DNA of 64,000 bases from DASSUW01 sp963730535 (GCA_963730535.1 CAVSRU010000012.1:62001-126000); one strand, 5' to 3'; positions 43,043-55,628 are shown, counted from the stretch's first letter. Program-made: numbers and translations. The notes: generated from the sequence alone by a model not told the origin.

Positions 43043-43908
43043 GGACGATCCGCACCAACGCCGCGATGCGGGCCGCCGTCGCCGACGCGCGCGCAGCGGG
43101 CCGCTCGGTCGGCCTCGTCCCCACCATGGGCGCCTTCCACGGCGGCCACCACGCGCTGATGCGCGCCGCCCGCGAGCGCAGCGACCTCGTCGTCGTCTCG
43201 CTGTTCGTCAACCCGGCCCAGTTCGACGAGCAGGCCGACCTGGCGGCGTACCCGCGCGACGAGGCGCGCGACGCCGCGGAAGCGGCGGAGCTGGGCGTCG
43301 ACATCCTCTACGCGCCGCCGGTCGAGGAGGTCTACCCGGCGGGCTTTGCGACCACGGTCCGCGTCGACGGCCTCGGCGACGTGCTCGAGGGCGCCTCGCG
43401 CGGCGCTGGGCACTTCGCCGGCGTCTGCACGGTCGTGGCCAAGCTCCTCAACGTCGTGGCGCCGGATGTCGCGTTCTTCGGCCAGAAGGACGCCCAGCAG
43501 GTCGCGGTCCTGCGGCGCATGGTCCGCGACCTCGACGTCCCGGTCGTGCTCGAGGTGGTCCCGACGGTGCGGGAGGGCGACGGGCTCGCGATGTCGAGCC
43601 GCAACCGGCGCCTCGCCGCGGACGAGCGCGACCGCGCCCTGGCGCTCTCCAGAGCCCTCCAGGCCGCCGAACGCGCCGTCGACGCCGGCGAGCGCGACGC
43701 GGCCGCGGTCGAGCGCGCCGCCCGCGCCGCGATGGGAGGCCTCGAGCCCGAGTACCTCGCGCTCGTGGATCCGGACAGCTTCTCCCCGGTGCAACAGGTC
43801 AACGGCCGGGTACTGGTGGCCGTGGCCGCCCGCGTCGGCGGCACCCGACTCATCGACAACACCATCATCCACACGGCGGCGACCCCGGGAGGGGCGCCGA
43901 CCGCCTAG
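43039..43908 (+). CDS. panC: Pantoate--beta-alanine ligase
   Basis: Condenses pantoate and beta-alanine to pantothenate using ATP. It has 289 residues. Motifs are GLVPTMGAFHGGHHALM (HIGH-like, with HxGH), VVSLFVNPAQF, FFGQKDAQQ and the KMSKS-like MSSRNRRL. The start ATG overlaps the DUF2520 stop. RBS-linked panB follows after 10 nt. panD is not in the window. Confidence 0.97.
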   Translation: MRTIRTNAAMRAAVADARAAGRSVGLVPTMGAFHGGHHALMRAARERSDLVVVSLFVNPAQFDEQADLAAYPRDEARDAAEAAELGVDILYAPPVEEVYPAGFATTVRVDGLGDVLEGASRGAGHFAGVCTVVAKLLNVVAPDVAFFGQKDAQQVAVLRRMVRDLDVPVVLEVVPTVREGDGLAMSSRNRRLAADERDRALALSRALQAAERAVDAGERDAAAVERAARAAMGGLEPEYLALVDPDSFSPVQQVNGRVLVAVAARVGGTRLIDNTIIHTAATPGGAPTA

Positions 43909-43918
43909 GAGGACCCTG

Positions 43919-44803
43919 ATGTCGTCAGCCCCGCCACAGAACCGCAAGCCCGTGACGCTCACCAAGCTGCACGAGATGCGCGCGCTCGGCGAGCCGATCG
44001 TGATGATCACGGCCTACGACCACCCCAGCGCGGTCGTCGTCGAGGAGGCGGGCGTCGACATCGTGCTCGTCGGCGACTCGGCCGCCAACACGGTGCTCGG
44101 CTACGAGAGCACGATCCCGGTCACGGTCGACGAGCTGCTGGTGCTCGCCGGCGCGGTCCGGCGCGGGCTCCACACACCACTGCTGGTCGGCGACCTGCCG
44201 TTCGGCTCGTACGAGGCCTCGGACGAGCAGGCGATCGCGACCGCGCACCGCTTCGTCAAGGAGGCGGGCTGCGACGCCGTCAAGCTCGAGGGAGGCGGCG
44301 CGATGGCCGACCGCGCCCGCGCGATCGTCCGCGCCGGCGTGCCGGTCATGGGCCATGTCGGCCTCACGCCCCAGACGGCGACCGCGCTCGGCGGCTACCG
44401 CGCCCAGGGCCGCACGGCGGAGCGCGCCCGCCAGGTGCTCGACGACGCGCTCGCCCTCCAGGCCGCCGGCTGCTTCGCGATCGTGTTCGAGGCGATCCCG
44501 GCGGGCGTCACCGACGCGATCATGGAGCACATGGAGATCCCGGTGATCGGGATCGGCGCCGGGCCGAGCACGGACGGCCAGGTGCTCGTGCTGCACGACC
44601 TGCTCGGCATCCACGACGGCTTCCAGCCCAAGTTCGTCAAGCGCTACGCCGACGTGAAGGCGACCATGAAGAGCGGCGTGACGGCCTATGTGGACGAGGT
44701 GCGCCGGCGGGCGTTCCCGCTCGCCGAGCACACGTACGGCATCGCGCCGGAAGAGCTGGACCGCCTCAAGGAGCAGCTCCCGCCGCACCGCACGATGGCC
44801 TAA
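43919..44803 (+). CDS. panB: 3-methyl-2-oxobutanoate hydroxymethyltransferase
   Basis: Makes ketopantoate from 2-oxoisovalerate and methylene-tetrahydrofolate, the first step of pantothenate synthesis. It has 294 residues. VMITAYDHPSAVVVEEAG, LVGDSAANTVLGY (Mg-binding Asp), DLPFGSYEAS, VKLEGG and MGHVGLTPQ are all present. A good Shine-Dalgarno site (AGGAGG) lies 7 nt before the ATG. Confidence 0.97.
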   Translation: MSSAPPQNRKPVTLTKLHEMRALGEPIVMITAYDHPSAVVVEEAGVDIVLVGDSAANTVLGYESTIPVTVDELLVLAGAVRRGLHTPLLVGDLPFGSYEASDEQAIATAHRFVKEAGCDAVKLEGGGAMADRARAIVRAGVPVMGHVGLTPQTATALGGYRAQGRTAERARQVLDDALALQAAGCFAIVFEAIPAGVTDAIMEHMEIPVIGIGAGPSTDGQVLVLHDLLGIHDGFQPKFVKRYADVKATMKSGVTAYVDEVRRRAFPLAEHTYGIAPEELDRLKEQLPPHRTMA

Positions 44804-44817
44804 ATAACCGCTTCACA

Positions 44818-44823
44818 TACACT
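44818..44823 (+). promoter_or_regulatory. Possible -10 hexamer TACACT
   Basis: Lies 9 nt before the ATG of the DUF47 gene in the 29-bp gap after panB; could separate DUF47-pit from the pan genes. Confidence 0.4.
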
Positions 44824-44832
44824 GCCCCGCCG

Positions 44833-45459
44833 ATGGCCCGGCTCTCCCAGCTGTTCGCTCCCAAGGAGCGCGAGTTCTTCGACTTGTTCGAGGAGGCGGC
44901 GGGGAACATCGTCCTCGCGACTGAGCTGCTCCACCGCATGCTCGAGCAGTGGCCGGACCACGACGGCCTCGGTCGCGAGATCCTCGACTGCGAGCACGAG
45001 GGCGACCGCATCACGCACGACATCATCCAGCGGCTGAACTCGACGTTCGTGACGCCGATCGACCGCGAGGACATCTACGCGCTCGCCTCGGCGCTCGACG
45101 ACATCGTCGACTTCGTCGAGGAGGTCGCGGACTTCCTCGTCCTCTACCGGATCGAGGCGCCGATGGACCAGGCGCTCGAGCTGGCGCGGATCCTGCACCA
45201 GTCCGCCCGCGCGCTGGCCGGCGCGATGCCGCGCCTGCGAACATTCGACGAGATCAATCACTTCACGATCGAGGTCAACCGGCTCGAGAACGACGGCGAC
45301 CAGGTCGTGCGCCAAGCGCTCGCCTCGCTGTTCGAGCGGGGGATCGACCCGATGCTCGTGATCCGCTGGAAGGACATCTTCGAGCGCCTCGAGGACGCCA
45401 TCGACTCCACCGAGACGACGGCGAACATCCTCGAGGGAATCGTCATCAAGAACCGGTAG
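44833..45459 (+). CDS. DUF47/PhoU-like accessory protein of Pit
   Basis: A 208-residue all-helical cytoplasmic protein with the PhoU-like metal-site repeats CEHEGDRITHDII and ENDGDQVVRQAL. DIVDFVEEVADFL lies between them. In many bacteria it is encoded next to pit and modulates phosphate uptake. The pit gene starts 18 nt after its stop. Confidence 0.92.
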   Translation: MARLSQLFAPKEREFFDLFEEAAGNIVLATELLHRMLEQWPDHDGLGREILDCEHEGDRITHDIIQRLNSTFVTPIDREDIYALASALDDIVDFVEEVADFLVLYRIEAPMDQALELARILHQSARALAGAMPRLRTFDEINHFTIEVNRLENDGDQVVRQALASLFERGIDPMLVIRWKDIFERLEDAIDSTETTANILEGIVIKNR

Positions 45460-45477
45460 CCGGGTAGTCCGCACGGG

Positions 45478-46578
45478 ATGGAGAACGACCTCGTCCTCTG
45501 GATCGTCGTCGCGACGGCGCTCGCGTTCGACTTCACGAACGGCTTCCACGACACCGCGAACGCGGTCGCGACGTCGATCTCCACGCGCGCCATGGCCCCG
45601 CGGGTCGCGGTGACGATGGCGGCGGGACTGAACTTCGTCGGCGCCTTCCTCTCCGTCGCCGTGGCGGCCACGATCGCCTCGGGGATCGTCGACCCCGACC
45701 TCATCACGCTGCCGATCGTGTTCGCCGGCCTGATCGGGGCGATCGCCTGGAACCTCCTCACCTGGTACTTCGGACTGCCGTCCTCGAGCTCGCACGCCCT
45801 GATCGGCGGCGTGGTGGGCGCGGCGTTCGCGGCCGAGGGCCCGGAGGCGGTCTTCGGGGACGGCCTGATCGAGAAGGTCATGATCCCGGCGCTCGTGGCT
45901 CCCGTGCTGGCCATGGTCACGGCCGGCATCGCGATCCTCGTCGCCTACCGGATCGTGGGACGCCAGCACCCCGGCGTCGTCTCGCGCGGGTTCCGGCTCG
46001 GCCAGATCGTGTCGGGCAGCATGTTCTCGCTCGCACACGGCACGAACGACGCCCAGAAGACCATGGGCATCATCTTGCTGGCCCTGATCGCCAACGGGAA
46101 CGCCTCGCCGAGCGACGACGTTCCGACCTGGGTGATCGTGTCGGCGGCGACCGCGATCGCGCTCGGCACGTACGTGGGCGGCTGGCGGATCATCCGCACG
46201 ATGGGGAGCCGGATCATCAAGATGGACCCCGCGCAGGGCTTCGCGGCCCAGGGCGTGGGTTCGGCGGTGATCCTGTCGGCGTCGCACGTCGGCTTCCCGC
46301 TCTCCACCACACACGTGATCTCCGGGGCGATCATCGGTGCGGGCGCCGCCAAGCGCATCTCGGCGGTCCGCTGGGGCGTGGCCGGCAACATCGTCGTCGC
46401 GTGGGTGCTCACGCTGCCCGCCGCCGCAGTGGTCGGCGCGGTCACGTACGGCGTCACGCGCGTGTTCGGCGACGGCGCGGCGGGGCCGGTGGTGGTCTCC
46501 GTGGCGCTCGTGGGGCTGCTGGCGTGGATCTTCGGGCGCCGCGCGGCGACCGGGCGGACGCTGACGGCCGAGGGCTGA
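45478..46578 (+). CDS. pit: Low-affinity inorganic phosphate transporter Pit
   Basis: A 366-residue membrane protein that imports metal-phosphate with protons. Two inverted repeats carry the PiT signature: DFTNGFHDTANAVATSISTRA near residues 18-38 and SLAHGTNDAQKTMGIILLAL near 182-200. LPSSSSHALIGG and FPLSTTHVISG complete the pair. About ten helices. It forms a unit with the DUF47 gene, and an 80-residue membrane protein follows 3 nt later. Confidence 0.95.
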   Translation: MENDLVLWIVVATALAFDFTNGFHDTANAVATSISTRAMAPRVAVTMAAGLNFVGAFLSVAVAATIASGIVDPDLITLPIVFAGLIGAIAWNLLTWYFGLPSSSSHALIGGVVGAAFAAEGPEAVFGDGLIEKVMIPALVAPVLAMVTAGIAILVAYRIVGRQHPGVVSRGFRLGQIVSGSMFSLAHGTNDAQKTMGIILLALIANGNASPSDDVPTWVIVSAATAIALGTYVGGWRIIRTMGSRIIKMDPAQGFAAQGVGSAVILSASHVGFPLSTTHVISGAIIGAGAAKRISAVRWGVAGNIVVAWVLTLPAAAVVGAVTYGVTRVFGDGAAGPVVVSVALVGLLAWIFGRRAATGRTLTAEG

Positions 46579-46581
46579 GCC

Positions 46582-46824
46582 GTGCCACTCGCAGTCGTCA
46601 AGGCGGGAGACATCCTCGAGGTGATCTGGGTGTCGCTCGTGGCGGGGGTCATCGTCAGCGCCGCCTTCTCGTTCGTCGTGCTCGGCTCGGCGCGCTCGGC
46701 CGAGGCGCGCCGCAGCGGCGACGCGCGAGCCGCGGTGCTCTACGGCGCGCTGGCCACCGTCGCCATGCTGGGCTTCCTCGCGCTCGTGGCGTTCGGGCTC
46801 CAGGTCATGCTCTCGAAGGACTGA
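46582..46824 (+). CDS. Small two-helix membrane protein after pit
   Basis: An 80-residue protein with helices at about residues 11-34 and 50-74, joined by a basic loop (SARSAEARRSGDAR). No family recognised. The GTG start is 3 nt after the pit stop, so it is likely co-translated with pit. A role as small Pit partner is possible. The last 20 bp overlap the convergent acyltransferase gene. Confidence 0.65.
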   Translation: MPLAVVKAGDILEVIWVSLVAGVIVSAAFSFVVLGSARSAEARRSGDARAAVLYGALATVAMLGFLALVAFGLQVMLSKD

Positions 46825-47410
46825 CCGTCCCGATCGCGCGGGCGGGCGCGCCCGCGGCGATCGACCGCGGCTCCAAGTCGGCGGTGACGACCGAGTTCGC
46901 CCCGACCACACAGCGCTCGCCGATCGTCACGCCGCTGGTGACCACGACGTTGGCGCCCAGCCAGACGTTGTCGCCGAGCCGCGTGGGGCCCTTCGAGGTG
47001 AAGCCCTGCCAGGGCACGGGCCTGTCGGGGTCGTCGAAGCGGTGGTTGGCGTCCGTCACGAAGCAGCCGTTGGCGAGCATGCAGTGCTCGCCGATCTCCA
47101 CCAGGTCCATGGCCGCGACCTGCACGCCGAGGTTGAGGAACGTGCCGCCGCCGATGCGGATCCGCCCCGGCGCCTGCGCCGTCAGCCACACGCCCGGCTC
47201 GAACAGCACGTGCTCGCCGACCTCGAGCCGCCCCTCGCGCAGCATCTCGAGGACGTTGCCGTGCAGCGGCCAGCGCGCGAACGCGCGCCGCCGCGCGAGC
47301 TCGTAGTGGATCCGCGCCCGGTTCCAGGGCAGCGAGTTGCGCTCGTACCAGCGCCATTTCTGGGCCCACAGCTTGAGATCGGCCGGCTGCAAGGCCGCTG
47401 AGGATCGCAT
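46805..47410 (-). CDS. Hexapeptide-repeat O-acetyltransferase
   Basis: A 201-residue left-handed beta-helix acyltransferase of the maltose/galactoside type. Hexapeptide turns run from about residue 80 (RIRIGGGTFLNLG, then LVEIGEHCMLANG). The active-site region is DANHRFDDPDRPV. The C-terminal turns are VWLGANVVVTSGVTIGERC. It probably acetylates a sugar of the envelope. ATG 47410 fits the N-terminal helix; an ATG farther upstream lies in the leader of the LysM gene. Confidence 0.85.
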   Translation of the reverse strand: MRSSAALQPADLKLWAQKWRWYERNSLPWNRARIHYELARRRAFARWPLHGNVLEMLREGRLEVGEHVLFEPGVWLTAQAPGRIRIGGGTFLNLGVQVAAMDLVEIGEHCMLANGCFVTDANHRFDDPDRPVPWQGFTSKGPTRLGDNVWLGANVVVTSGVTIGERCVVGANSVVTADLEPRSIAAGAPARAIGTVSPSRA

Positions 47411-47418
47411 GAAGGGCG

Positions 47419-47470
47419 CGTTGCAGGGTGTCGTAACACCGCGCGCACCGGTTCCCGGAGCGATGCAACG
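47419..47470 (+). promoter_or_regulatory. Predicted three-way-junction leader structure before the LysM gene
   Basis: A closing stem CGTTGCA/TGCAACG (47419-47425, 47464-47470) encloses hairpins GGTGT-CGTA-ACACC (47427-47440) and CCGG-TTC-CCGG (47448-47458). It lies 48 nt before the GTG of a cell-wall hydrolase gene. It could be a regulatory RNA leader; it lacks the recognisable ydaO (c-di-AMP) and GEMM cores. Confidence 0.3.
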
Positions 47471-47517
47471 GGGTGAGGATGGGACATGGACATCCCGAGC
47501 CACGGAGGACACCGGAC

Positions 47518-48459
47518 GTGCGCCCGAGTCGACTGCTGATCTTCTGCTTCGCCCTCTTGATCCCTGCCGCGCCCGCGTCGGCCGCCGTGCCGCACACCGT
47601 GCAGCCCGGCGAGACGCTGTGGTCGATCGCTGCCGCGAACAACCTGACGACGAGGACGGTCGCCGCCTTCAACGGCCTCTCGGAGGACGCGCAGGTGGTC
47701 CTCGGCTCGACGATCAACGTCCCGACCACGGTCGAGGGCTACGCCGCGCTCCAGCAGGCCGGGCTCGCGCCGGCCGCCCCGGCGGCCGCCACCGGCCCGA
47801 CCACCGCTCCCGCCCCCGCCGCGCAGGCACCCGCGCCGCTCGGCGGGTACACGGTGCGGCCCGGCGACACGCTGTCGGCCCTGGCCGCACAGACCGGCGT
47901 GTCGATCGACGCGATGTCCGCGATGAACGGCCTCGACCCCGCCGGGCTGCTGCTGGCCGGCACCGTGATCAAGCTGCCGGGCGGCGCTCCCGCGCCGGCG
48001 CAGGCCGCCACCCCGGCCCCCGCGGAGATCGTCGTCCCCGAGGCGGCGCCGGCGCCGACGGCGCAGATGCTCTCCGCCGGCGACGTGCAGAGCGTCGCCT
48101 CGGCGCACGGCATCTCTCCCTCGCTGGCCGCCGCGATCGCGTACCAGGAGAGCGGCTTCAACAACGGGATGGTCTCGTCCGCGAACGCCCGCGGGGTGAT
48201 GCAGGTCATGCCCGGCACCTGGGACTACGTGCAGCAGAACCTCGCCGGGCGGCCGCTCGACCCGAGCTCGGCGACCGACAACGTGCACGCCGGCGTGATG
48301 TACCTCAAGCGGCTGCTGACCGACGCGGGCGGTGACGAGAACGCGGCCATCGCCGGCTACTACCAGGGGCTCGCCTCCGTGCGGGAGCGCGGCATGTACG
48401 AGGACACGCAGCGCTACGTGGCCAATGTGCAGGCATTGAGGTCCCGCTTCGGTGGCTGA
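47518..48459 (+). CDS. LysM and lytic transglycosylase (SLT) cell-wall hydrolase
   Basis: A 313-residue secreted enzyme. The signal peptide covers about residues 1-23 (LLIFCFALLIPAAPASA). LysM domain 1 (HTVQPGETLWSIAAANNL) and LysM domain 2 (YTVRPGDTLSALAAQTGV) bind peptidoglycan. An SLT domain from about residue 200 has the catalytic Glu in AIAYQESGFN, then GVMQVMPGTW and AAIAGYYQG. GTG, 9 nt after GGAGG, is chosen over an upstream ATG. Its stop overlaps the patatin GTG by 8 nt. Confidence 0.93.
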   Translation: MRPSRLLIFCFALLIPAAPASAAVPHTVQPGETLWSIAAANNLTTRTVAAFNGLSEDAQVVLGSTINVPTTVEGYAALQQAGLAPAAPAAATGPTTAPAPAAQAPAPLGGYTVRPGDTLSALAAQTGVSIDAMSAMNGLDPAGLLLAGTVIKLPGGAPAPAQAATPAPAEIVVPEAAPAPTAQMLSAGDVQSVASAHGISPSLAAAIAYQESGFNNGMVSSANARGVMQVMPGTWDYVQQNLAGRPLDPSSATDNVHAGVMYLKRLLTDAGGDENAAIAGYYQGLASVRERGMYEDTQRYVANVQALRSRFGG

Positions 48460-50648
48460 CGAGGCGGTCGGGCGGCTCAGCGCCGAGCTCGACGCGCGCA
48501 GGCGCGGCGAGCTCAGCCGCTCGTCCGCGCAGCCGCTGCCGGCGGCGCTCGAGCCGCTCGCCCGGCCTGCGGAGGGCCGCTACGGGATCTGCTGCTCCGG
48601 CGGCGGGATCCGCTCGGCGGCCTTCAACCTCGGCGCCCTCCAGGTGCTCCAGGCGCGGGAGAACCGGATCCTCCAGCGCGCGAAGTACCTCGCGGCGGTG
48701 TCCGGCGGCTCGTACATGGCGGCGGGCTTCGCGATGGTCGCCAAGTTCGACGACCCCGAGGTCGACTCCGACCCGGACCTGGTCACCGACGACGCCCCGC
48801 CGTTCCATCCCGGCTCGCCCGAGGAGCAGTACCTGCGCAACCGCAGCTCGTACATGGCGCCCGGCTTCGGCGGCAAGCTGCGGCTCGTCGCGCGGGTGCT
48901 CCTCGGCGTGCTCGTCAACCTCCTGTACCTCGGCTCGATCCTGTTCGTGGTCGGCTGGGTGGTCGGCTGGCTGCTGTACGGCGAGATCCTGTTCCCCGGG
49001 CTGCGGGAGCCGGGAGGCAGCGCGCCCACGACGCCCTGGGGGTGGCTGGCCATCGCGCTTGCCGTCGCCTCGGCCGCACTCGGGGTCGCCTCCGTCCTCT
49101 GGCGGGCGGACGACCACGAGACGACGCGGCGCCTCGTGGGCGCGGCGACGCTGTGCGCCTTCGGCGCCATGGCGGTCGGCGTCCTGCTGGTCGGCGTGCC
49201 GTCGCTGCTCGAGTGGCTGCGGGACGTGCCAGAGACCGGCACGGCAGAGACGACGGCCCAGGACCTGGGCGGCAAGAGCACCGCAGCCGCGGTGGGCGGC
49301 ACGAGCGCGGGCGCGCTGGTGCTCAGCATCCTCCTCCAGCTGCGGGCGCGGCTGAACGACAGCCGCCTGCTGGCCCGCGCCGTCAAGTCCGGCCGGGAGG
49401 GCGTGGGTGGCTACGTCACCGACAAGCTGCTCCCCCGGCTGCGGGGCACGCTGGCGGTCGCCGCGGCGACCGTGGCGGGCCCCTTGCTGCTCGGCGGCAT
49501 CGTGTTCTTCTCGGCCCTCCTCGGCATCGTCGACCACAACCCGTTCCCCTGGGTCGCGCTGGCGCTGCTCACCGCTGCCGGGTTCTTCGTCGCCCTCTCG
49601 CGCTACGGCGAGGTCACGTCGTGGTCGCTGCACCCGTTCTACCGGCGGCGGCTGGCGACCGCCTTCGCCCTGCGCCGCGTCGCCAGGGACGGCAGGCCGG
49701 TGGCCGAGGAGCGCGACTACGGCACCTTCGTGCCGCTGTCGCAGTCGGGCGTCGAGCCGGTGGAGGGCCGGCAGAAGCGGCGCGAGTGGCCGCAGCTCGT
49801 GGTGTGCGCCGCGGCCAACGTCTCCGACCCGGGCGCGACGCCGCCCGGCCGCGCCGTCTCGAGCTTCACCTTCAGCCCGCAGCTGATCGGCGGGCCGCTG
49901 ATCGGCTACGTGCCCACGGAAGAGTTCGAGCGCAAGCTGGCGGGGCGCCAGCGCGACTTCACGCTGATGGCCGCCGTCGCGATGTCGGGCGCCGCCCTCT
50001 CCCCCTCGATGGGCAAGATGACCCGCTCGCCGCTGCGCTTTCTGCTCACCCTGGGCAACGCGCGGCTCGGCGTCTGGGTGCCGAACCCGCGCTACCTCGA
50101 CGCGGACGTAGCCACGTCGCCGGACTCCTGGCGTCCGCGGCCGCGCCTGCTGCTCAGGGAGCTGGTGGGGCGCAACTCGGCGAACGCCAGGTTCATCTAC
50201 GTCACCGACGGCGGCCACTACGAGAACCTCGGCCTCGTCGAGCTGCTGCGGCGCGGGTGCCGTGACGTCTACTGCTTCGACGCCAGCGGCGGCCGCGACA
50301 TCCAGGAGCTCGGCGACGCGATCGCGCTGGCCCGCACCGAGCTCCAGATCGAGGTCGAGCTCACGCCGGAGGCGGCCGCCAAGGTGATCCCGGACGAGAA
50401 GGGCATCGCGAAGGCCATGTGCGTCACCGGCGTCATCCACTTCCCGGACGGGCAGACCGGCACGCTCGTCTACGTGCGCACGGTCATGACGGCCGGGGCG
50501 CCGCACGACGTCCGCGCCTACCAGGAGCTCGACGCCGACTTCCCGCACAACTCCACAGGCGACCAGCTCTACACCGACCAGCGCTTCGAGGCGTACCGCG
50601 CGCTCGGCCGCGAGGCCGCCACGGAAGCGCTCGAGCTCTACCGGGCGG

Positions 50649-53534
<2,886 letters not shown>

Positions 53535-53574
53535 AAGACCGGACCCCATGTTAGGGGCCCGAACGGACGTTCGA

Positions 53575-55092
53575 TCAGGCCAGGGTGCCGGCGTCCACCA
53601 GCTTTTCGCGCAGGTAGCGGAGAAACGGCTCCGCGGAGAGCTCCGAGCCGGTCACCCGGCGCAGCAGGTCGCGCGGCGGGAACTTGCGCCCGTGGCGGTG
53701 GACGTGCTCGCGCAGCCACTCGCGGATGGGCGCGAAGTCGCCGCCCGCGATCCGCTCCTCGACGTCCGGCACGTCGGCGCGCAGGCGCTCCCAGAGCTGC
53801 GCCGCCATCAGGTTGCCGATCGTGTACGTCGGGAAGTAGCCGAACAGCCCGGCCCCCCAGTGCACGTCCTGGAGCACGCCGTCGGCCGGGCCCGGCACGG
53901 TCACGCCCAGCAGCCGCTCCATCCCCTCGTTCCAGGCGTCCGGCAGCTCGTCGACGGTCAGCGACCCCTCGGTCAGCGCCGCCTCGAGCTCGAAGCGCAG
54001 GACGATGTGGAGGTTGTAGGTCGTCTCGTCGGCGTCGATCCGGATGAGCGACGGCTGGACGGTGTTGAGCGCGCGGTAGAGGCCGGCGGCGTCGACGTCC
54101 TCGAACGCTTCCGGGAACGCGGCTCGCAGCCGCGGGAGCACCCAGGAGCAGAACGGGCGCGAGCGGCCGATGACGTTCTCCCACGTGCGGCTCTGCGACT
54201 CGTGGACGCCGAGCGACACCGGGGTGTCGAGCGACGTGCGGAAGAGCGCCGGGTCGGTGGCGGACTCGTAGAGACCGTGCCCGAACTCGTGCAGCCCTGA
54301 GAAGAGCGCCACGGCGAGGTTGCTCTCGTCGTACTTCGTGGTCAGGCGGATGTCGGCGGGGGCGATCCCGGCGGCGAACGGGTGCACCGTGGGGTCGAGC
54401 CGCCAGCCGTCGGGGTCGAAGCCGACCGCCTCCAGCACGTCGAGCAGCGCGATCCGCTGGTCGGTGGCCGGGAAGGTGCCGTCGAAGACACCGCCGTTGC
54501 GCGGCGCGTCGCGACGGCCGGCGGCGGCGACGAGCGGCACCAGCGCTTCGCGCAGCTCCGCGAACAGGGGGCGCAGCTCGGCAGTCGTGAGGCCGGGCTC
54601 GAAGTCCTCGAGCAGCACGTCGTACGGGTGCTCGTAGCCCTCGAAGCACTCGACGTAGCGATGGCGGAGCTCGATGTGCCGCGCGAGCGCGTCGCGGAAG
54701 CGGCCGAAGTCGTTGGCGGCACGCGCCTCCTGCCATGCCTGCTGGCCGAGCGCCTTCGCCTTCGTGATGTCGGCGGCCAGCTCGACGGGCACGCGGATCG
54801 AGCGCTCGAAGTCGTACCGCGCCCAGCTCACCAGCCGTGCGTCGTTCGAGTCGGGGTCCTCCGACTCGGCCCACGGCGCGAGGACCTCGAGCAGCGCGCC
54901 CAGCGCCGGGTCGCTCTCCCGAGCGTGGACGACCCGCGCCACCGTCGCCGCGCGTTCGGCCCGCGCCTCCGCGCCCGCGGGCGGCATGACCGTCTGCTGG
55001 TCCCAGAACAGGAGGAGGTCGAGCGAGTGCAGGTCGCTCAGCTCGGCCATCCGCAGGTGGAGGGCGGCGAGCTCAGGGGGCGACGAGCTCAC
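53575..55092 (-). CDS. Carboxypeptidase M32 (thermostable carboxypeptidase 1 family)
   Basis: A 505-residue zinc metallocarboxypeptidase that removes C-terminal residues from peptides in the cytoplasm. The zinc motif HEFGHGLYE lies near residue 270, and the downstream third ligand Glu falls in SLGVHESQSRTWEN. WDQQTVMPPAG near residue 30 is typical of the family. The GTG start overlaps the stop of the coiled-coil gene (GTGA). Confidence 0.94.
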   Translation of the reverse strand: MSSSPPELAALHLRMAELSDLHSLDLLLFWDQQTVMPPAGAEARAERAATVARVVHARESDPALGALLEVLAPWAESEDPDSNDARLVSWARYDFERSIRVPVELAADITKAKALGQQAWQEARAANDFGRFRDALARHIELRHRYVECFEGYEHPYDVLLEDFEPGLTTAELRPLFAELREALVPLVAAAGRRDAPRNGGVFDGTFPATDQRIALLDVLEAVGFDPDGWRLDPTVHPFAAGIAPADIRLTTKYDESNLAVALFSGLHEFGHGLYESATDPALFRTSLDTPVSLGVHESQSRTWENVIGRSRPFCSWVLPRLRAAFPEAFEDVDAAGLYRALNTVQPSLIRIDADETTYNLHIVLRFELEAALTEGSLTVDELPDAWNEGMERLLGVTVPGPADGVLQDVHWGAGLFGYFPTYTIGNLMAAQLWERLRADVPDVEERIAGGDFAPIREWLREHVHRHGRKFPPRDLLRRVTGSELSAEPFLRYLREKLVDAGTLA

Positions 55093-55523
55093 CCGCCGGC
55101 CCGGTCGTACACGTCGTCGAGGAGCGCCTCGGGGTCGGCCAGCGCGTAGTGCTCGGCCAGGTAGCGGGCGGTCTCCTCCCGCGGCGTCCCGCCGAGGGCC
55201 ATGTTGAGCGCCGTCAAGCGGGCGCCCGCCTCATCGCCGTCTCCCTGCGCCTCGGGAGCCGGCTCGGCGGGGGCCTCGGGCGGCGTCTCGTGCAAGCCGG
55301 CGAGGCCCTCGGCCAGCCGCTCCGCGCTGCGCCTCAGGTCGGCGACCACCCCGCCGAGCTCGCGCTCGACGTCGCCGATCCGTGACTGGAGCTCGCGCGC
55401 GGCCTGCTCGAGCCGCGCCACGTCGCCCGCCGCCTGCTCGCGGATCTGCTCCGCGCTGGCCTCGGCTGCCTCGAGGATCCGCCGCACGTGCTCCGACGTC
55501 CGCTCGATCTCGTCTCGATCCAC
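55089..55523 (-). CDS. Coiled-coil protein, DivIVA-like character
   Basis: A 144-residue soluble protein. Residues 1-80 are a heptad-like helix (IERTSEHVRRILEAAEASAEQ), followed by a Pro/Ala/Glu linker and a short helical C-terminus (TARYLAEHYALADPEALLDD). No enzymatic domain. It resembles small actinobacterial coiled-coil proteins that sit near DivIVA-type scaffolds; function unknown. The GTG is only 6 nt after TATCCT. Confidence 0.7.
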   Translation of the reverse strand: MDRDEIERTSEHVRRILEAAEASAEQIREQAAGDVARLEQAARELQSRIGDVERELGGVVADLRRSAERLAEGLAGLHETPPEAPAEPAPEAQGDGDEAGARLTALNMALGGTPREETARYLAEHYALADPEALLDDVYDRAGG

Positions 55524-55529
55524 CCGAGC

Positions 55530-55535
55530 AGGATA
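55530..55535 (-). promoter_or_regulatory. Possible -10 hexamer TATCCT
   Basis: 6 nt before the GTG of the coiled-coil gene in the divergent gap; the spacing places the transcript start at the GTG itself. Confidence 0.5.
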
Positions 55536-55559
55536 GGGTCCGTAGAGGAGTCGAGTGGT

Positions 55560-55591
55560 GCGCCTGGCGCCGCGAGACGGCTCCCAGGCGC
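55560..55591. promoter_or_regulatory. Inverted repeat in a divergent promoter region
   Basis: Arms GCGCCTGG (55560-55567) and CCAGGCGC (55584-55591) lie midway between the divergent coiled-coil and response-regulator genes. It could be an operator for a dimeric regulator; no protein is linked to it. Confidence 0.35.
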
Positions 55592-55628
55592 GTCAATCAC
55601 TCCTGTAGGGGCCCTTAGGGCTGATCTG

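Noticed and set aside
47411..47517. c-di-AMP (ydaO) riboswitch before the LysM gene
   Set aside because: Gene context fits and a GGGGTGA is present, but the rest of the conserved core is not, and the region is too short.
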